Assembly (NCBI GenBank): GCA_030064795.1
Contig: JASJEI010000427.1
Span: 1-8,078 of the forward strand
Length of the DNA stretch: 8,078 nucleotides
Origin: Pleurocapsa sp. MO_226.B13
Lineage (GTDB): Bacteria > Cyanobacteriota > Cyanobacteriia > Cyanobacteriales > Xenococcaceae
Direction of reading: 5' to 3'
In this document: positions 1 through 6,061 of the stretch, piece after piece
Layout: every line of letters begins with the position of its first letter
How positions within the stretch are numbered: the first letter of the stretch is position 1
Made by a program: the position numbers and the translations under genes
Notes under the pieces: model-generated
Told to the model about the DNA's origin: nothing
The model's database searches: none
What the model saw: only the letters and a program-made list of their open reading frames with translations

Positions 1-92
1 AAAAGACTTCCCTGACAGAACTACAGGTTTATTCACATTCAATTAAGGAGAGTAAAAAATCTGTTTCATTTGATATCTGTCTCGTTAAATAA
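1..92. other. Intergenic left edge, no gene seen
   Basis: No convincing coding frame or RNA gene is visible in these bases. A purine-rich AAGGAGAG lies near 46-53 but is not followed by a usable start codon and frame. The stretch is simply the AT-rich sequence in front of the structured element that begins near 93. An upstream gene may end to the left of the window. Confidence 0.4.
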
Positions 93-240
93 GAACGGCA
101 ACACCCATCTAAAAAGCTGATATTTTCTCAATTGGGAATGAGGGAGTTAATCTACTGGATAATTTGGTTAGGGAGCACTCCAAATTGAGTTAATTATAAG
201 AGAAAATCTCTCGGTGAATTTAGCTTGGGTGTTGTTGTTT
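93..240 (+). ncRNA. Long imperfect hairpin; candidate structured RNA or palindromic element
   Basis: The two ends pair over 15 consecutive positions (93-107 with 226-240), including the 9-bp perfect core CAACACCCA / TGGGTGTTG. Pairing continues inward: 109-113 with 219-223, 116-120 with 211-215, 122-129 with 200-207, and 143-147 with 177-181. Three mismatches to perfect DNA symmetry in the outer stem are G on the 5' side opposite T on the 3' side. These are G-U pairs if the + strand is transcribed and C-A mismatches if the - strand is, which favours a + strand RNA. A rod-like RNA of about 148 nt is the inference. A MITE-like palindromic repeat is the alternative. No family was recognised and no clear promoter or T-tract was found. 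Confidence 0.4.
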
Positions 241-378
241 GTCAGATAAAAAGCTTTCTGCAAAACGGATAAATATTTTCGTAACGGCACTCGATACTTA
301 TCTCGAAGCTTTTAGCTCTTATATGAGGAGCAGTATCGGAATTAAATAGAGAAACCAGTAATTTATGAGAATAGTGTT
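241..378. other. Leader in front of the DUF1990 gene
   Basis: AT-rich non-coding sequence. It holds a small inverted pair, AAAAGCTT at 249-256 and AAGCTTTT at 306-313, with no evident function. No strong Shine-Dalgarno sequence precedes the GTG at 379; only GAGA at 367-370 is near. No promoter can be called with confidence. Confidence 0.35.
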
Positions 379-971
379 GTGTACTCGCTCACCCGACCGA
401 CTACCACACAAATACAGCAGTATTTAGAACAGCAAAGTAAACAGCCAATATCCTGTCCTGATGTCGGAGCTTCGCGTAATATTTGGGGAAATTATGATGA
501 TCGCCTTGACCGTCGCTACACCATTGACCATAATCGCGTGTTACTAGGGTCAGGAGAGAAGATATTTGAGCTTGCCAAGGTAGCCTAAGAAACTGGGAGA
601 TGTTTGGACTCGACTGGGTTTCCCTTCTATGGAGAGAGACACCAATTGAGGTGGGGTCAACGGTAGGAATTATGGTTCAACAACTAGGTATTTGGTCGCT
701 TAACGCCTGCCGAATTATTTATATCCTTGAAGAAAATGGTTCGACTGAAAGATTTGGATTTGGTTACGGAACATTGCCAGACCACGGATTGTGTGGTGAA
801 GAACGTTTTGTGGTGGAATGGTGTCGCTCTAACGATACAGTTTGGTATGACCTGTTGGCTTTTTCTCGACCCAATCAATGGTTAACGCGACTGGGGTATT
901 GGTATGTACGCAGGCTGCAAAAACGCTTTGGGGCTGGTTCACTTCAGGCAATGGAGAGGGCTGTGTCGTAA
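379..971 (+). pseudogene. DUF1990 family protein, broken by a one-base frameshift
   Basis: Two adjoining frames together make one DUF1990 (PF09348) protein. The first, from GTG 379, ends at TAA 586-588 after IFELAKVA. The second continues as LRNWEMFGLDWVSLLW from 585 to the stop at 969-971. Adding one base at the GCC-TA junction (for example GCCC TA near 583-586) restores a continuous reading, AKVALRNWEMF, with no residue lost, giving about 197 aa, a normal family length. Recognisable family blocks are YTIDHNRVLLGSG, the TPIEVGSTVGI segment, WSLNACRIIYILEE, RFGFGYGTLPDHG, GEERFVVEW and the WYDLLAFSRPN region. The biochemical role of DUF1990 proteins is not established. The gene is either a recent pseudogene or carries a sequencing error; the rest of both frames shows no decay. 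Confidence 0.85.
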
Positions 972-1372
972 TGTTGGACATTGATTAAAACTGCCAGGGC
1001 AAAGCAGGGATTAATCCTCATACTTCCGCTCACGATTCCCGCGTCATGCCCACGCCTGTCATAGTCTCAATAATGGTGCGGGGATAGATTTATTGATGAA
1101 GTCGCGCTTGTCATAGTTCCCTGGCGGTAACGTCGAGATACCTGCACGTTCAACCGTCGGAGTGTACCAGTAAGTTTATCGATTTGGATTAGTGGGAGGG
1201 CGATCGCGCGCGAGAGGGGAAAGTGCGGTTGAGTGGGGACTCGTGCGGGTGCAAAGATTTGTCAAATATGTTTCTAATTACTGATAATAATTTGTATATT
1301 TTAAGTAAAGCTAGGCTAGTCTAAACAGCTTGTTTTAATAAGTTCTCATTCCAAAATTAAATTCAGAACTTA
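972..1372. other. Intergenic region without an intact gene
   Basis: No complete coding frame is seen on either strand. It contains one HIP1 octamer (1200-1207) followed by a GC-rich CGCGCGAG stretch. From about 1250 it turns AT-rich and carries the possible promoter at 1259-1288. A short coding-like stretch on the - strand around 1060-1160 is interrupted by several stops and matches nothing I recognise. Confidence 0.4.
1259..1288 (+). promoter_or_regulatory. Possible sigma-70-type promoter
   Basis: TTGTCA at 1259-1264 is followed after 18 bases by GATAAT at 1283-1288, each one mismatch or close to the -35 and -10 consensus. It points toward the RTX gene at 1628, which would give a leader of more than 300 bases running through the inverted-repeat element at 1373-1504. 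A nearer, less consensus-like promoter cannot be excluded. Confidence 0.3.
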
Positions 1373-1504
1373 GAGGAGATCTGAAAAGTCTCAATGACTA
1401 CGTTTCAGTAAATTTAGCTCAACCAAATCATTAGGGTCACAACTCAGCTACATACGTATTGAATTTTACTTTTAGGTAACAAAATTTACTTTTCAGACGA
1501 CCTC
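1373..1504. mobile_element. MITE-like element with 17-bp terminal inverted repeats and TTA duplication
   Basis: The left end (1373-1389, GAGGAGATCTGAAAAGT) and the right end (1488-1504, ACTTTTCAGACGACCTC) are inverted repeats with 14 of 17 positions matching. The trinucleotide TTA flanks the element directly on both sides (1370-1372 and 1505-1507), as expected for a target duplication. The symmetry continues with AACTT / AAGTT just outside, which may belong to the target. The 98-bp interior has no coding capacity. Size, ends and duplication fit a non-autonomous miniature element. TNA duplications are known for IS5-family subgroups such as IS1031 and IS427, so an IS5-type parent is an inference. 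It lies between the possible promoter and the RTX gene, so it may affect that gene's expression. Confidence 0.55.
1462..1496. repeat. Short direct repeat, AATTTTACTTTTAG-like, two copies
   Basis: Near-identical AT-rich copies start at 1462 and 1482, a spacing of about two helical turns. The second copy overlaps the right inverted end of the element at 1373-1504. This could be coincidence in AT-rich DNA or a binding-site pair. Confidence 0.25.
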
Positions 1505-1614
1505 TTAAGTTGGCACGCTTATGATTGCTTCTCTATCTTTACGCCAACAAAGAAGTGGGATTGGGCAAGAAGTTGCTCAAGAGCAGTGAGGAGTGCTTTT
1601 TCCTTTAAGTTTAT

Positions 1615-1620
1615 GGAGGA
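1615..1620 (+). promoter_or_regulatory. Ribosome binding site that fixes the RTX start
   Basis: GGAGGA ends 7 bases before ATG 1628. This perfect Shine-Dalgarno spacing selects ATG 1628 over the upstream in-frame GTG at 1586. Confidence 0.7.
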
Positions 1621-1627
1621 GTCTACC

Positions 1628-3256
1628 ATGGCTAATGAAATACTCGAGACGACAGTCGACAATTGGTTGACCAACTCCGAAATCGTCACGAAGCCAGAAT
1701 TTGTGACTACCCCTGAGATTCAACCTCGCCAAGTGAGCAACAGTGATGAGCTAGAAGAGTCTAACGACACGATTCCACAAGCAAACGAGAGCGGACTCAG
1801 CTCCACTATGCCAGGAACTTTTTTCGCAAGTAGCTTAATCGGCAACAATCCTAGCATCGCCTCTACCGATGACGTGGACTTGATCGAATTCCAACTCGAT
1901 GCGGGCGATCGAGTTAAAATTGACATCGATGCAGCCGAGTTGGGTTCCTCGCTAGATTCAGTACTCCGGCTTTTTGATTCTGCGGGCAATGAGGTAGCGG
2001 TTAGCGATGACAATCCAGCTCCCGGCGAAGACTTTAGTTTGGATTCCTACATTGACTTTGTTGCCGGATTCACCGACACCTACTATGTCGGCACGAGCAG
2101 TTTCGCTAACTTCGACTACGACCCCTTTGTTGAAGGCAGTGGCAGTGGTGGCAGTACTGGAGAGTACGATCTTGAAATCAATACCTTCAGAATCATCGAC
2201 GGCACACCTGACAACGATGTACTGATTGGAAGCCCTGGCAACGACATTATCAATGGATTTGATGGCAATGACAACCTGATCGCTAGGGCTGGTAATGACC
2301 AAGTTAATGGTGGTGACGGTAATGACCGTCTCCTAGGTGAGGATGGCAATGACCTTCTTAACGGTCAAATTGGCAACGATACTATTCTTGGTGGCCGTGG
2401 CGATGACACCATAATAGGGGGTGGGACAGAAACAACACTAACCTTCGATGAGCTTTCCTTTCAACCAGTAGACGATCTTAGTGTTATGGGAGTTACCTTT
2501 GATTTTAAGGTAGGAGGAATAGACTCATCGGATGCCAACTACAATTCGGGGGGTCCAGGCTCGATAACTTTTGTTCAAGACCCCAGTCTGGAGGGCAATG
2601 CCGAAGGTATTCTGACACTTGACTTCGAGGACCCCATCTCGAAGCTTGAGTTCGGCGTTGCACTGAACACCTTTGATGAAGTAACACCTGGTTTTACTGT
2701 CGAACTCTTCGACTCGGACTTAATGTCTCTGGGGGAAACTCCGGTAGATACAAACCCATTAGTTAGCTTCACAGAGGGCCTGTTTTCTTATACGGGAGAA
2801 ACGGTACAGCGTGCAGTTGTTGATTTCAATGATACTGAAGCTTTTCGATTCGCTTTGGACAACCTCACTTTCGAGGAATTAGGAAATGACGATGACCTCC
2901 TCGAGGGTGGAGCTGGTAATGATAACCTTCTTGGCAACTCTGGGAATGACCTCCTTGTAGGCGGAGCTGACGATGACCTCCTCGATGGTGGAGCAGGCGA
3001 CGATCGCCTATTTGGTGGTACGGATGCTGACCAATTTGTGTTGAGAGAGGGCGACGGACGAGACACCATCTTTGACTATCGAGACGGTACGGATTCCTTC
3101 TTGCTAGCCGACGGTCTGGCGTTTGAAGACCTGACGATTACCCAAGGCATAGGTCAGAGTGTAATTAGTGTAACTGACACCTCAGAAGATTTGGCTGCTC
3201 TATTTGGAGTGAATGCCAATGATCTTGGTGCAGAGGATTTCTCTACTCTGGTTTAG
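1628..3256 (+). CDS. RTX calcium-binding repeat protein with PPC-like domain and inserted beta-sandwich domain
   Basis: This 542-aa acidic protein is probably exported by a type I system and binds Ca2+ outside the cell. Residues 1-60 are polar, Asp/Glu/Ser-rich and carry no Sec signal. Residues about 61-187 resemble a bacterial pre-peptidase C-terminal domain (DDVDLIEFQLDAGDRVKIDI, then SVLRLFDSAGNEV and the acidic SDDNPAPGED). Residues 192-263 are eight nonapeptide repeats of the GGxGxDxLx type, which form Ca2+-binding beta-rolls. Residues 264-417 are a Gly/Asp-rich beta domain resembling those in cyanobacterial PEP-CTERM-type surface proteins (LTFDELSF, then GVTFDF, ending RFALDNLTF). Residues 418-471 are six more repeats. 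The tail (472-542, GDGRDTIFDYRDGTDSFLL to DFSTLV) is the C-terminal domain usual in cyanobacterial RTX proteins and probably holds the secretion signal. The start is ATG 1628, set by GGAGGA. Substrate or adhesion role is unknown. The downstream HlyD-like gene is on the other strand and is not evidently its exporter. Confidence 0.9.
   Translation: MANEILETTVDNWLTNSEIVTKPEFVTTPEIQPRQVSNSDELEESNDTIPQANESGLSSTMPGTFFASSLIGNNPSIASTDDVDLIEFQLDAGDRVKIDIDAAELGSSLDSVLRLFDSAGNEVAVSDDNPAPGEDFSLDSYIDFVAGFTDTYYVGTSSFANFDYDPFVEGSGSGGSTGEYDLEINTFRIIDGTPDNDVLIGSPGNDIINGFDGNDNLIARAGNDQVNGGDGNDRLLGEDGNDLLNGQIGNDTILGGRGDDTIIGGGTETTLTFDELSFQPVDDLSVMGVTFDFKVGGIDSSDANYNSGGPGSITFVQDPSLEGNAEGILTLDFEDPISKLEFGVALNTFDEVTPGFTVELFDSDLMSLGETPVDTNPLVSFTEGLFSYTGETVQRAVVDFNDTEAFRFALDNLTFEELGNDDDLLEGGAGNDNLLGNSGNDLLVGGADDDLLDGGAGDDRLFGGTDADQFVLREGDGRDTIFDYRDGTDSFLLADGLAFEDLTITQGIGQSVISVTDTSEDLAALFGVNANDLGAEDFSTLV
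2201..2416 (+). repeat. RTX repeat block 1, eight 27-bp units
   Basis: Eight in-frame nonapeptide units encode residues 192-263, beginning GTPDNDVLI and GSPGNDIIN and ending GGRGDDTII. GND or GDD at the turn is kept in seven of the eight. The fourth unit starts AR instead of GG, a degenerate first turn. Confidence 0.85.
2879..3040 (+). repeat. RTX repeat block 2, six 27-bp units
   Basis: Six in-frame units encode residues 418-471. DNA of neighbouring units is also similar (recurring GATGACCTCCTCGA), which suggests more recent unit duplication than in block 1. The first unit (LGNDDDLLE) and the last (GGTDADQFV) are edge variants. Confidence 0.8.
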
Positions 3257-3281
3257 TGTTCAGTGGGTCGCATTTTGGGTG

Positions 3282-3308
3282 AGCGTCAGGCAGAAAGTGC
3301 CTGACGCT
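3282..3308. terminator. Strong hairpin between convergent genes, probable terminator
   Basis: A perfect 11-bp stem (3282-3292 with 3298-3308, AGCGTCAGGCA / TGCCTGACGCT) closes a 5-base loop GAAAG. It begins 25 bases after the RTX stop codon. There is no T-tract on either side, which is common for cyanobacterial terminators. Because it is symmetric it could serve both the RTX gene and the HlyD-like gene that ends at 3388 on the other strand. Confidence 0.65.
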
Positions 3309-3387
3309 TATCGCCCCCTAAGCCTTGATTGATTCCTGTCAATTGCCCAAGTTCTCTCACCACCTCATCCTCTGAGATGCGTACGCC

Positions 3388-4230
3388 CTACTGACCATCT
3401 CGAATATCCAATGTAACCTCTACATTAATACTGCGCTCGTTCTGTCCGAGTATCTTCACCCGTCGAACCTTCCCGCGATAAGGAGAATAAACAGAGGTTA
3501 ACTGCTCCAGTTCCTCATCAACTTTATCTAATTGAGTCTGTAGAGAGTTAACTTGCTCCTGCTGCTTCTGTAATGAAGTTTGATAATCAGATACTTTAAG
3601 ACTGTGTTCGTACTGTTGTTTTTGATAGTTAAGTTTAGCCTCATCCAATGCTGCGATCGCCTTCTCCAAATTAATCGAAGCTGCTAACTCCTGGCGTTTG
3701 AGTTCTGCTAGTTGCTGTACCTTCTCAGACTCGAATACTTGAACGTGCCAGGGGTCTTTATGGTAGAACATAGGATCAAAATTATTTATCTGACGGGCGA
3801 TCGCATCTAAGTTAAATTGAGCCTGTTTGAGTGCTGCCAGTTCTGACTGAAACTTAGGTACTGGGACGGGTTTAAGTTCTCTCAGGGGTAATCTGACACG
3901 GGCGATCGCTGTTTCTAACCTTTGCTTCTTGGCTTGTAGTTTGGTGCGTTCGGAAGTGCGATCGCTTATTAGTGAGCCAATCTCTACGCGATCGCCTTCT
4001 GAAACCTTGATCTCCTCTAGGTTTGAGAGGATTAGATCGAGCTTGTGTCTTTTTCTAGATGTGCTTGTCTGTAAAGTGCCAGTAGAATTAGTAGCTAATG
4101 ATCGATCGGCTTGGGATTTACCAGGATTAAAAGCGATCGCAGCAATCCCAAGAGCAATTAATCCGAAGCCTAGATATTTATAGATCTTATATATATTGTA
4201 TATTGTAGTTTTCAGAGCGACTCTTTGTAA
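3388..4230 (-). CDS. HlyD-family periplasmic adaptor-like protein, original start probably lost by frameshift
   Basis: The frame is open from 4230 to the TAG at 3388, about 280 codons, and reads as one HlyD-like membrane-fusion protein of the cyanobacterial type. In order: a membrane anchor (YLGFGLIALGIAAIAF, coded at about 4126-4173), the first half of the lipoyl/barrel domain (LDLILSNLEEIKVSEGDRVE), a short helix, a proline-rich turn (ELKPVPVPKF), a long coiled coil (from FESEKVQQLAELKRQE to EELEQL), and the second barrel half (SVYSPYRGKVRRVKILGQNE) ending in DIRDGQ. Such adaptors usually bridge an inner-membrane pump to an outer-membrane channel. No ATG, GTG or TTG starts this frame before the anchor. 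The ATG at 3771 would delete the anchor, so it is unlikely as the native start. An ATG at 4234 opens another frame that reaches TAA at 4187-4189 inside an AT-repeat, and a 2-base gain or 1-base loss there joins it to the main frame. Five HIP1 octamers lie inside 3653-3995 and one more at 4133. A similar N-terminal copy lies at 4469-4720. Confidence 0.8.
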   Translation of the reverse strand, partial: LQRVALKTTIYNIYKIYKYLGFGLIALGIAAIAFNPGKSQADRSLATNSTGTLQTSTSRKRHKLDLILSNLEEIKVSEGDRVEIGSLISDRTSERTKLQAKKQRLETAIARVRLPLRELKPVPVPKFQSELAALKQAQFNLDAIARQINNFDPMFYHKDPWHVQVFESEKVQQLAELKRQELAASINLEKAIAALDEAKLNYQKQQYEHSLKVSDYQTSLQKQQEQVNSLQTQLDKVDEELEQLTSVYSPYRGKVRRVKILGQNERSINVEVTLDIRDGQ

Positions 4231-4273
4231 TCATCTTTACTTCAATTGTACCAAGAGGATTTTGACCTTTGAA

Positions 4274-4312
4274 AATTCGCGTTGCGAAGCCATGCCGCCA
4301 GGCTTATCGCCT
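4274..4312. repeat. Palindromic interspersed-type repeat inside the hydrolase relic
   Basis: GCGAAGCC at 4284-4291 and GGCTTATCGC at 4301-4310 form an imperfect inverted repeat around CATGCCGCCA. The GCG-AAGCC-ATGCCG-AGGCTT pattern resembles short GC-rich palindromic repeats scattered through many cyanobacterial genomes. It interrupts the hydrolase homology right after the codons for YCPIVKAI. It might also act as a transcription stop ahead of the HlyD-like gene. Confidence 0.5.
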
Positions 4313-4468
4313 TAACTATAGGACAGTACGAAATCTTCAATGTAGTACCGCTCAATGAAGCTGTAGCATAGTGATTTTTTGTAAAAGGAATCTGGAGCTC
4401 TTCAGTCAAATCTACCGTTAATTCTCCGCTTATATATATCTTTGAAGCGACATATGTGTTTTGAAGAT

Positions 4469-4720
4469 TTAATAGTTGAGCGATCGCGCTCTGAGATCTC
4501 CAACATTAATTCTCTGTCCTTCCTCTACTTTTAGGTCTGACAGTTGGTTTAAAACTAGGGTGATGGTGTGACGGCTGCGTTTATAGGTGGTTTGCTCTTG
4601 GGTGACTGTTGAGTTTGCCTGTAAATCCGTATTGTTGGCATTAAGGAAGGCATAAGCCCCAATGCCTAAAAGTAGGTAGCCCAATAGTTTGTAAACAGAC
4701 GAGTTATTAATTCTCTTCAT
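4469..4720 (-). pseudogene. N-terminal fragment of a second HlyD-like adaptor
   Basis: From ATG 4720 the frame reads MKRINNSSVYKLLGYLLL, a membrane anchor, then SRHTITLVLNQLSDLKVEEG and QRINVGDL. It matches the N-terminus of the HlyD-like protein at 3388-4230 (IYKYLGF.., RKRHKLDLILSNLEEIKVSE, GDRVEIGSL). The similarity ends at the HIP1 octamer 4480-4487, and the frame stops ten codons later at TAA 4469-4471. The coiled coil and second barrel half are missing. The frame stays open upstream to ATG 4930, whose first base overlaps the TGA of the 375-aa gene (TGATG), so translation could be coupled, but the extra 70 residues (polar, with PFPNPNYTQTPTH) look like no HlyD protein. I read this as a truncated remnant, possibly still translated as an 83-aa membrane peptide. 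Confidence 0.7.
4480..4487. repeat. HIP1 octamer at the chimera junction
   Basis: GCGATCGC lies exactly where homology to the HlyD-like gene ends and homology to the hydrolase begins. The corresponding places in the intact genes, 3958-3965 (adaptor, SDR codons) and 6373-6380 (hydrolase, AIA codons), carry the same octamer in the two different frames. Confidence 0.8.
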
Positions 4721-4929
4721 CACAGTTTCGTTCTTTTGGTGTTCTACGATCTGTCTTAGTCTATGGGTTGGGGTTTGGGTGTAATTTGGGTTCGGGAACG
4801 GGCGATCGCTATTATAAGCAATTGTTACTGGTAAGTATGATCGGTCGGCCGTAAAGTAGCTTTCCTCTTCAATTTCACTAGATTGGTTGCTTCGGTTCAG
4901 CGTTTGGTTAGACACGCTCCCCCATTCCA

Positions 4930-6057
4930 TCAACTGTCGCTATGAAATGGTGGTAGTCTAAGGATCTCCGAATCGGAGTCACCATGAGATTCGTCTCGTT
5001 GAATCCCACGATCCGACTCTTCTGGCGACGGCAGAAACGGGATGCCTTCGTCGGGACTCGTAGCATCTTCGATGGGTGCGAATGCGACTAGCGGAAGGAG
5101 TTGCTGGTTCGTCAGCTTGACGAGGGCTTGGTCCTTTTGCATCGCCATTTCCTTAGCAAGGTTCTCGTCACTTATCTGAAGCAAGAGTTCGTCGAAAAAC
5201 GCTATCCTATCTCGAATCTCGTCTCTCCATATTTGGTAAGTCTGACTCAACTGTTCGGATCTTTTTCTTTCCTCCTCCTGTTTTCTGCGTCGTATGACCG
5301 CTGCGCTTGTTTTCTTGGCGATTTCTGTCTCCACCTCAGCGTTTTGGGAATCGGCCTGTCGCTGTGCCAAAGTCGCTGACGTGCCTCCCTTGAATAGCGA
5401 GGAAAGGTACTTCAGGGCGTCGGCAGAACCCGACTTCAAGGTCATCCAAATTGATCCTGATTCTACCCAACGTAAGCTCAGCCTTAATTCGGGTGGAATG
5501 CCGCTCTCATTCTCTATCAGATTCGCCAAATCATTCGGCGAACGTACCTGCACTTTGCCAAGAGCAACTAGGAATAGGTTGTGCAGAATTCTCTGGTTTC
5601 GAGATAGCTCTTCAAATGCTCGAAGCTCGACGTATTTTTCGAGCGGGCAGACCTCAATCGTCAGCGCCGTACGATCGTCCTTCGCGCCCGATGATAAGTT
5701 GACAGATTGATCTCCTGAGATACCAACGGTGAAGCACCTCTCCAACGTCGCTATATTGAGGATCAGTTCGTGCGGTGCGCTATCGACAATGACCGCCTCT
5801 AAGTTGTTAATCCGAATTGTCCCAATCCGCACGCCCAACTTGATGATATCTGCCCGAATCTTGACCTCATCGTAGTCATTGCCGACGCTTAACTCGGTAT
5901 TTCCTAGTGTTTCGAGGTTTTTGAACGTCGAAATCACGGCTCGAGTAACCAAAATGTGTTTACCGAACGTGTCCATACCTGCATCAATTTCAATCCCTCG
6001 GCGTGGAGTTTGAGGGTCGAAGAGCGCGACTGGTATATTTAGCTTTTTCATGAGCAT
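4930..6057 (-). CDS. Hypothetical protein, 375 aa, with C-terminal charged coiled coil
   Basis: I do not recognise this gene. A start at ATG 6057 is supported by AAGGAGA at 6062-6068. Residues about 20-120 are beta-rich (GIEIDAGMDTFGKHILVTRA, then LGVRIGTIRINNLEAVIVDS, HELILNIATLE). The pattern and the spacing of about 70 residues loosely recall retropepsin-type aspartyl protease folds, but the catalytic DTG/DSG is not present (DAG at 25-27), so activity is not supported. A middle segment (about 185-222) contains the WVESGSIWMTL motif, and residues 240-315 are a charged helix or coiled coil (IRRRKQEEERKRSEQL). The tail is acidic and Pro/Ser-rich. No signal peptide or membrane span is seen, so it is probably cytosolic. 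It starts 44 bases after the hydrolase stop and probably shares its transcript. Its GC content is visibly higher than its neighbours and it has no HIP1 site, suggesting separate acquisition. Confidence 0.85.
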   Translation of the reverse strand: MLMKKLNIPVALFDPQTPRRGIEIDAGMDTFGKHILVTRAVISTFKNLETLGNTELSVGNDYDEVKIRADIIKLGVRIGTIRINNLEAVIVDSAPHELILNIATLERCFTVGISGDQSVNLSSGAKDDRTALTIEVCPLEKYVELRAFEELSRNQRILHNLFLVALGKVQVRSPNDLANLIENESGIPPELRLSLRWVESGSIWMTLKSGSADALKYLSSLFKGGTSATLAQRQADSQNAEVETEIAKKTSAAVIRRRKQEEERKRSEQLSQTYQIWRDEIRDRIAFFDELLLQISDENLAKEMAMQKDQALVKLTNQQLLPLVAFAPIEDATSPDEGIPFLPSPEESDRGIQRDESHGDSDSEILRLPPFHSDS

Positions 6058-6061
6058 AAGT

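Larger units (their letters stand above)
4242..4487 (-). pseudogene. Relic of the C-terminal domain of a YdjM-like hydrolase, fused to an HlyD fragment
   Basis: Translation from 4487 gives AIAQLLNLQNTYV, then IYISGELTVDLTEEL and YATASLSGTTLKISYC, ending PIVKAI at 4305. It aligns without a gap over 61 residues to the C-terminal part of the intact hydrolase at 6102-7163 (AIAPLSELL.., IYLTGELSID.., ATAALSGSRIKFNYC), with 27 identities by eye. The similarity starts exactly at the HIP1 octamer 4480-4487, which the intact gene also has in the same frame (6373-6380). Past 4305 the homology is replaced by a palindromic repeat. The frame then runs to a TGA at 4242-4244. There is no start codon in the frame, so this is a gene remnant and not a working gene. 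Confidence 0.75.

Noticed and set aside
1060..1160. Possible - strand coding remnant (reads ERAGISTLPPGNYDKRDF in one frame)
   Set aside because: It is short, stops follow quickly, and no family was recognised; not enough to call a pseudogene.
1586..1627. In-frame GTG start for the RTX gene, adding 14 residues
   Set aside because: GGAGGA at 1615-1620 stands 7 bases before ATG 1628, while nothing comparable precedes the GTG.
2201..3040. CRISPR-like or satellite tandem repeats
   Set aside because: The 27-bp periodicity is in frame and codes for RTX nonapeptides; there are no spacers.
1720..3069. Open frames antisense or out of frame inside the RTX gene
   Set aside because: They arise from the repeat-biased Gly/Asp/Asn codons of the RTX gene and encode low-complexity Ser/Pro-rich shadows.
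3929..4183. 84-codon + strand frame
   Set aside because: It is antisense to the lipoyl-domain and anchor codons of the HlyD-like gene, which has clear homology.
4721..4930. Upstream extension of the HlyD fragment to ATG 4930, overlapping the TGA of the 375-aa gene
   Set aside because: The extra 70 residues resemble no HlyD N-terminus; the relative at 3388-4230 has only a short leader before its anchor. It is mentioned as an alternative in the fragment's entry.
5101..5710. + strand open frames opposite the 375-aa gene
   Set aside because: They overlap a long well-supported - strand gene with a good ribosome binding site and show no family features.
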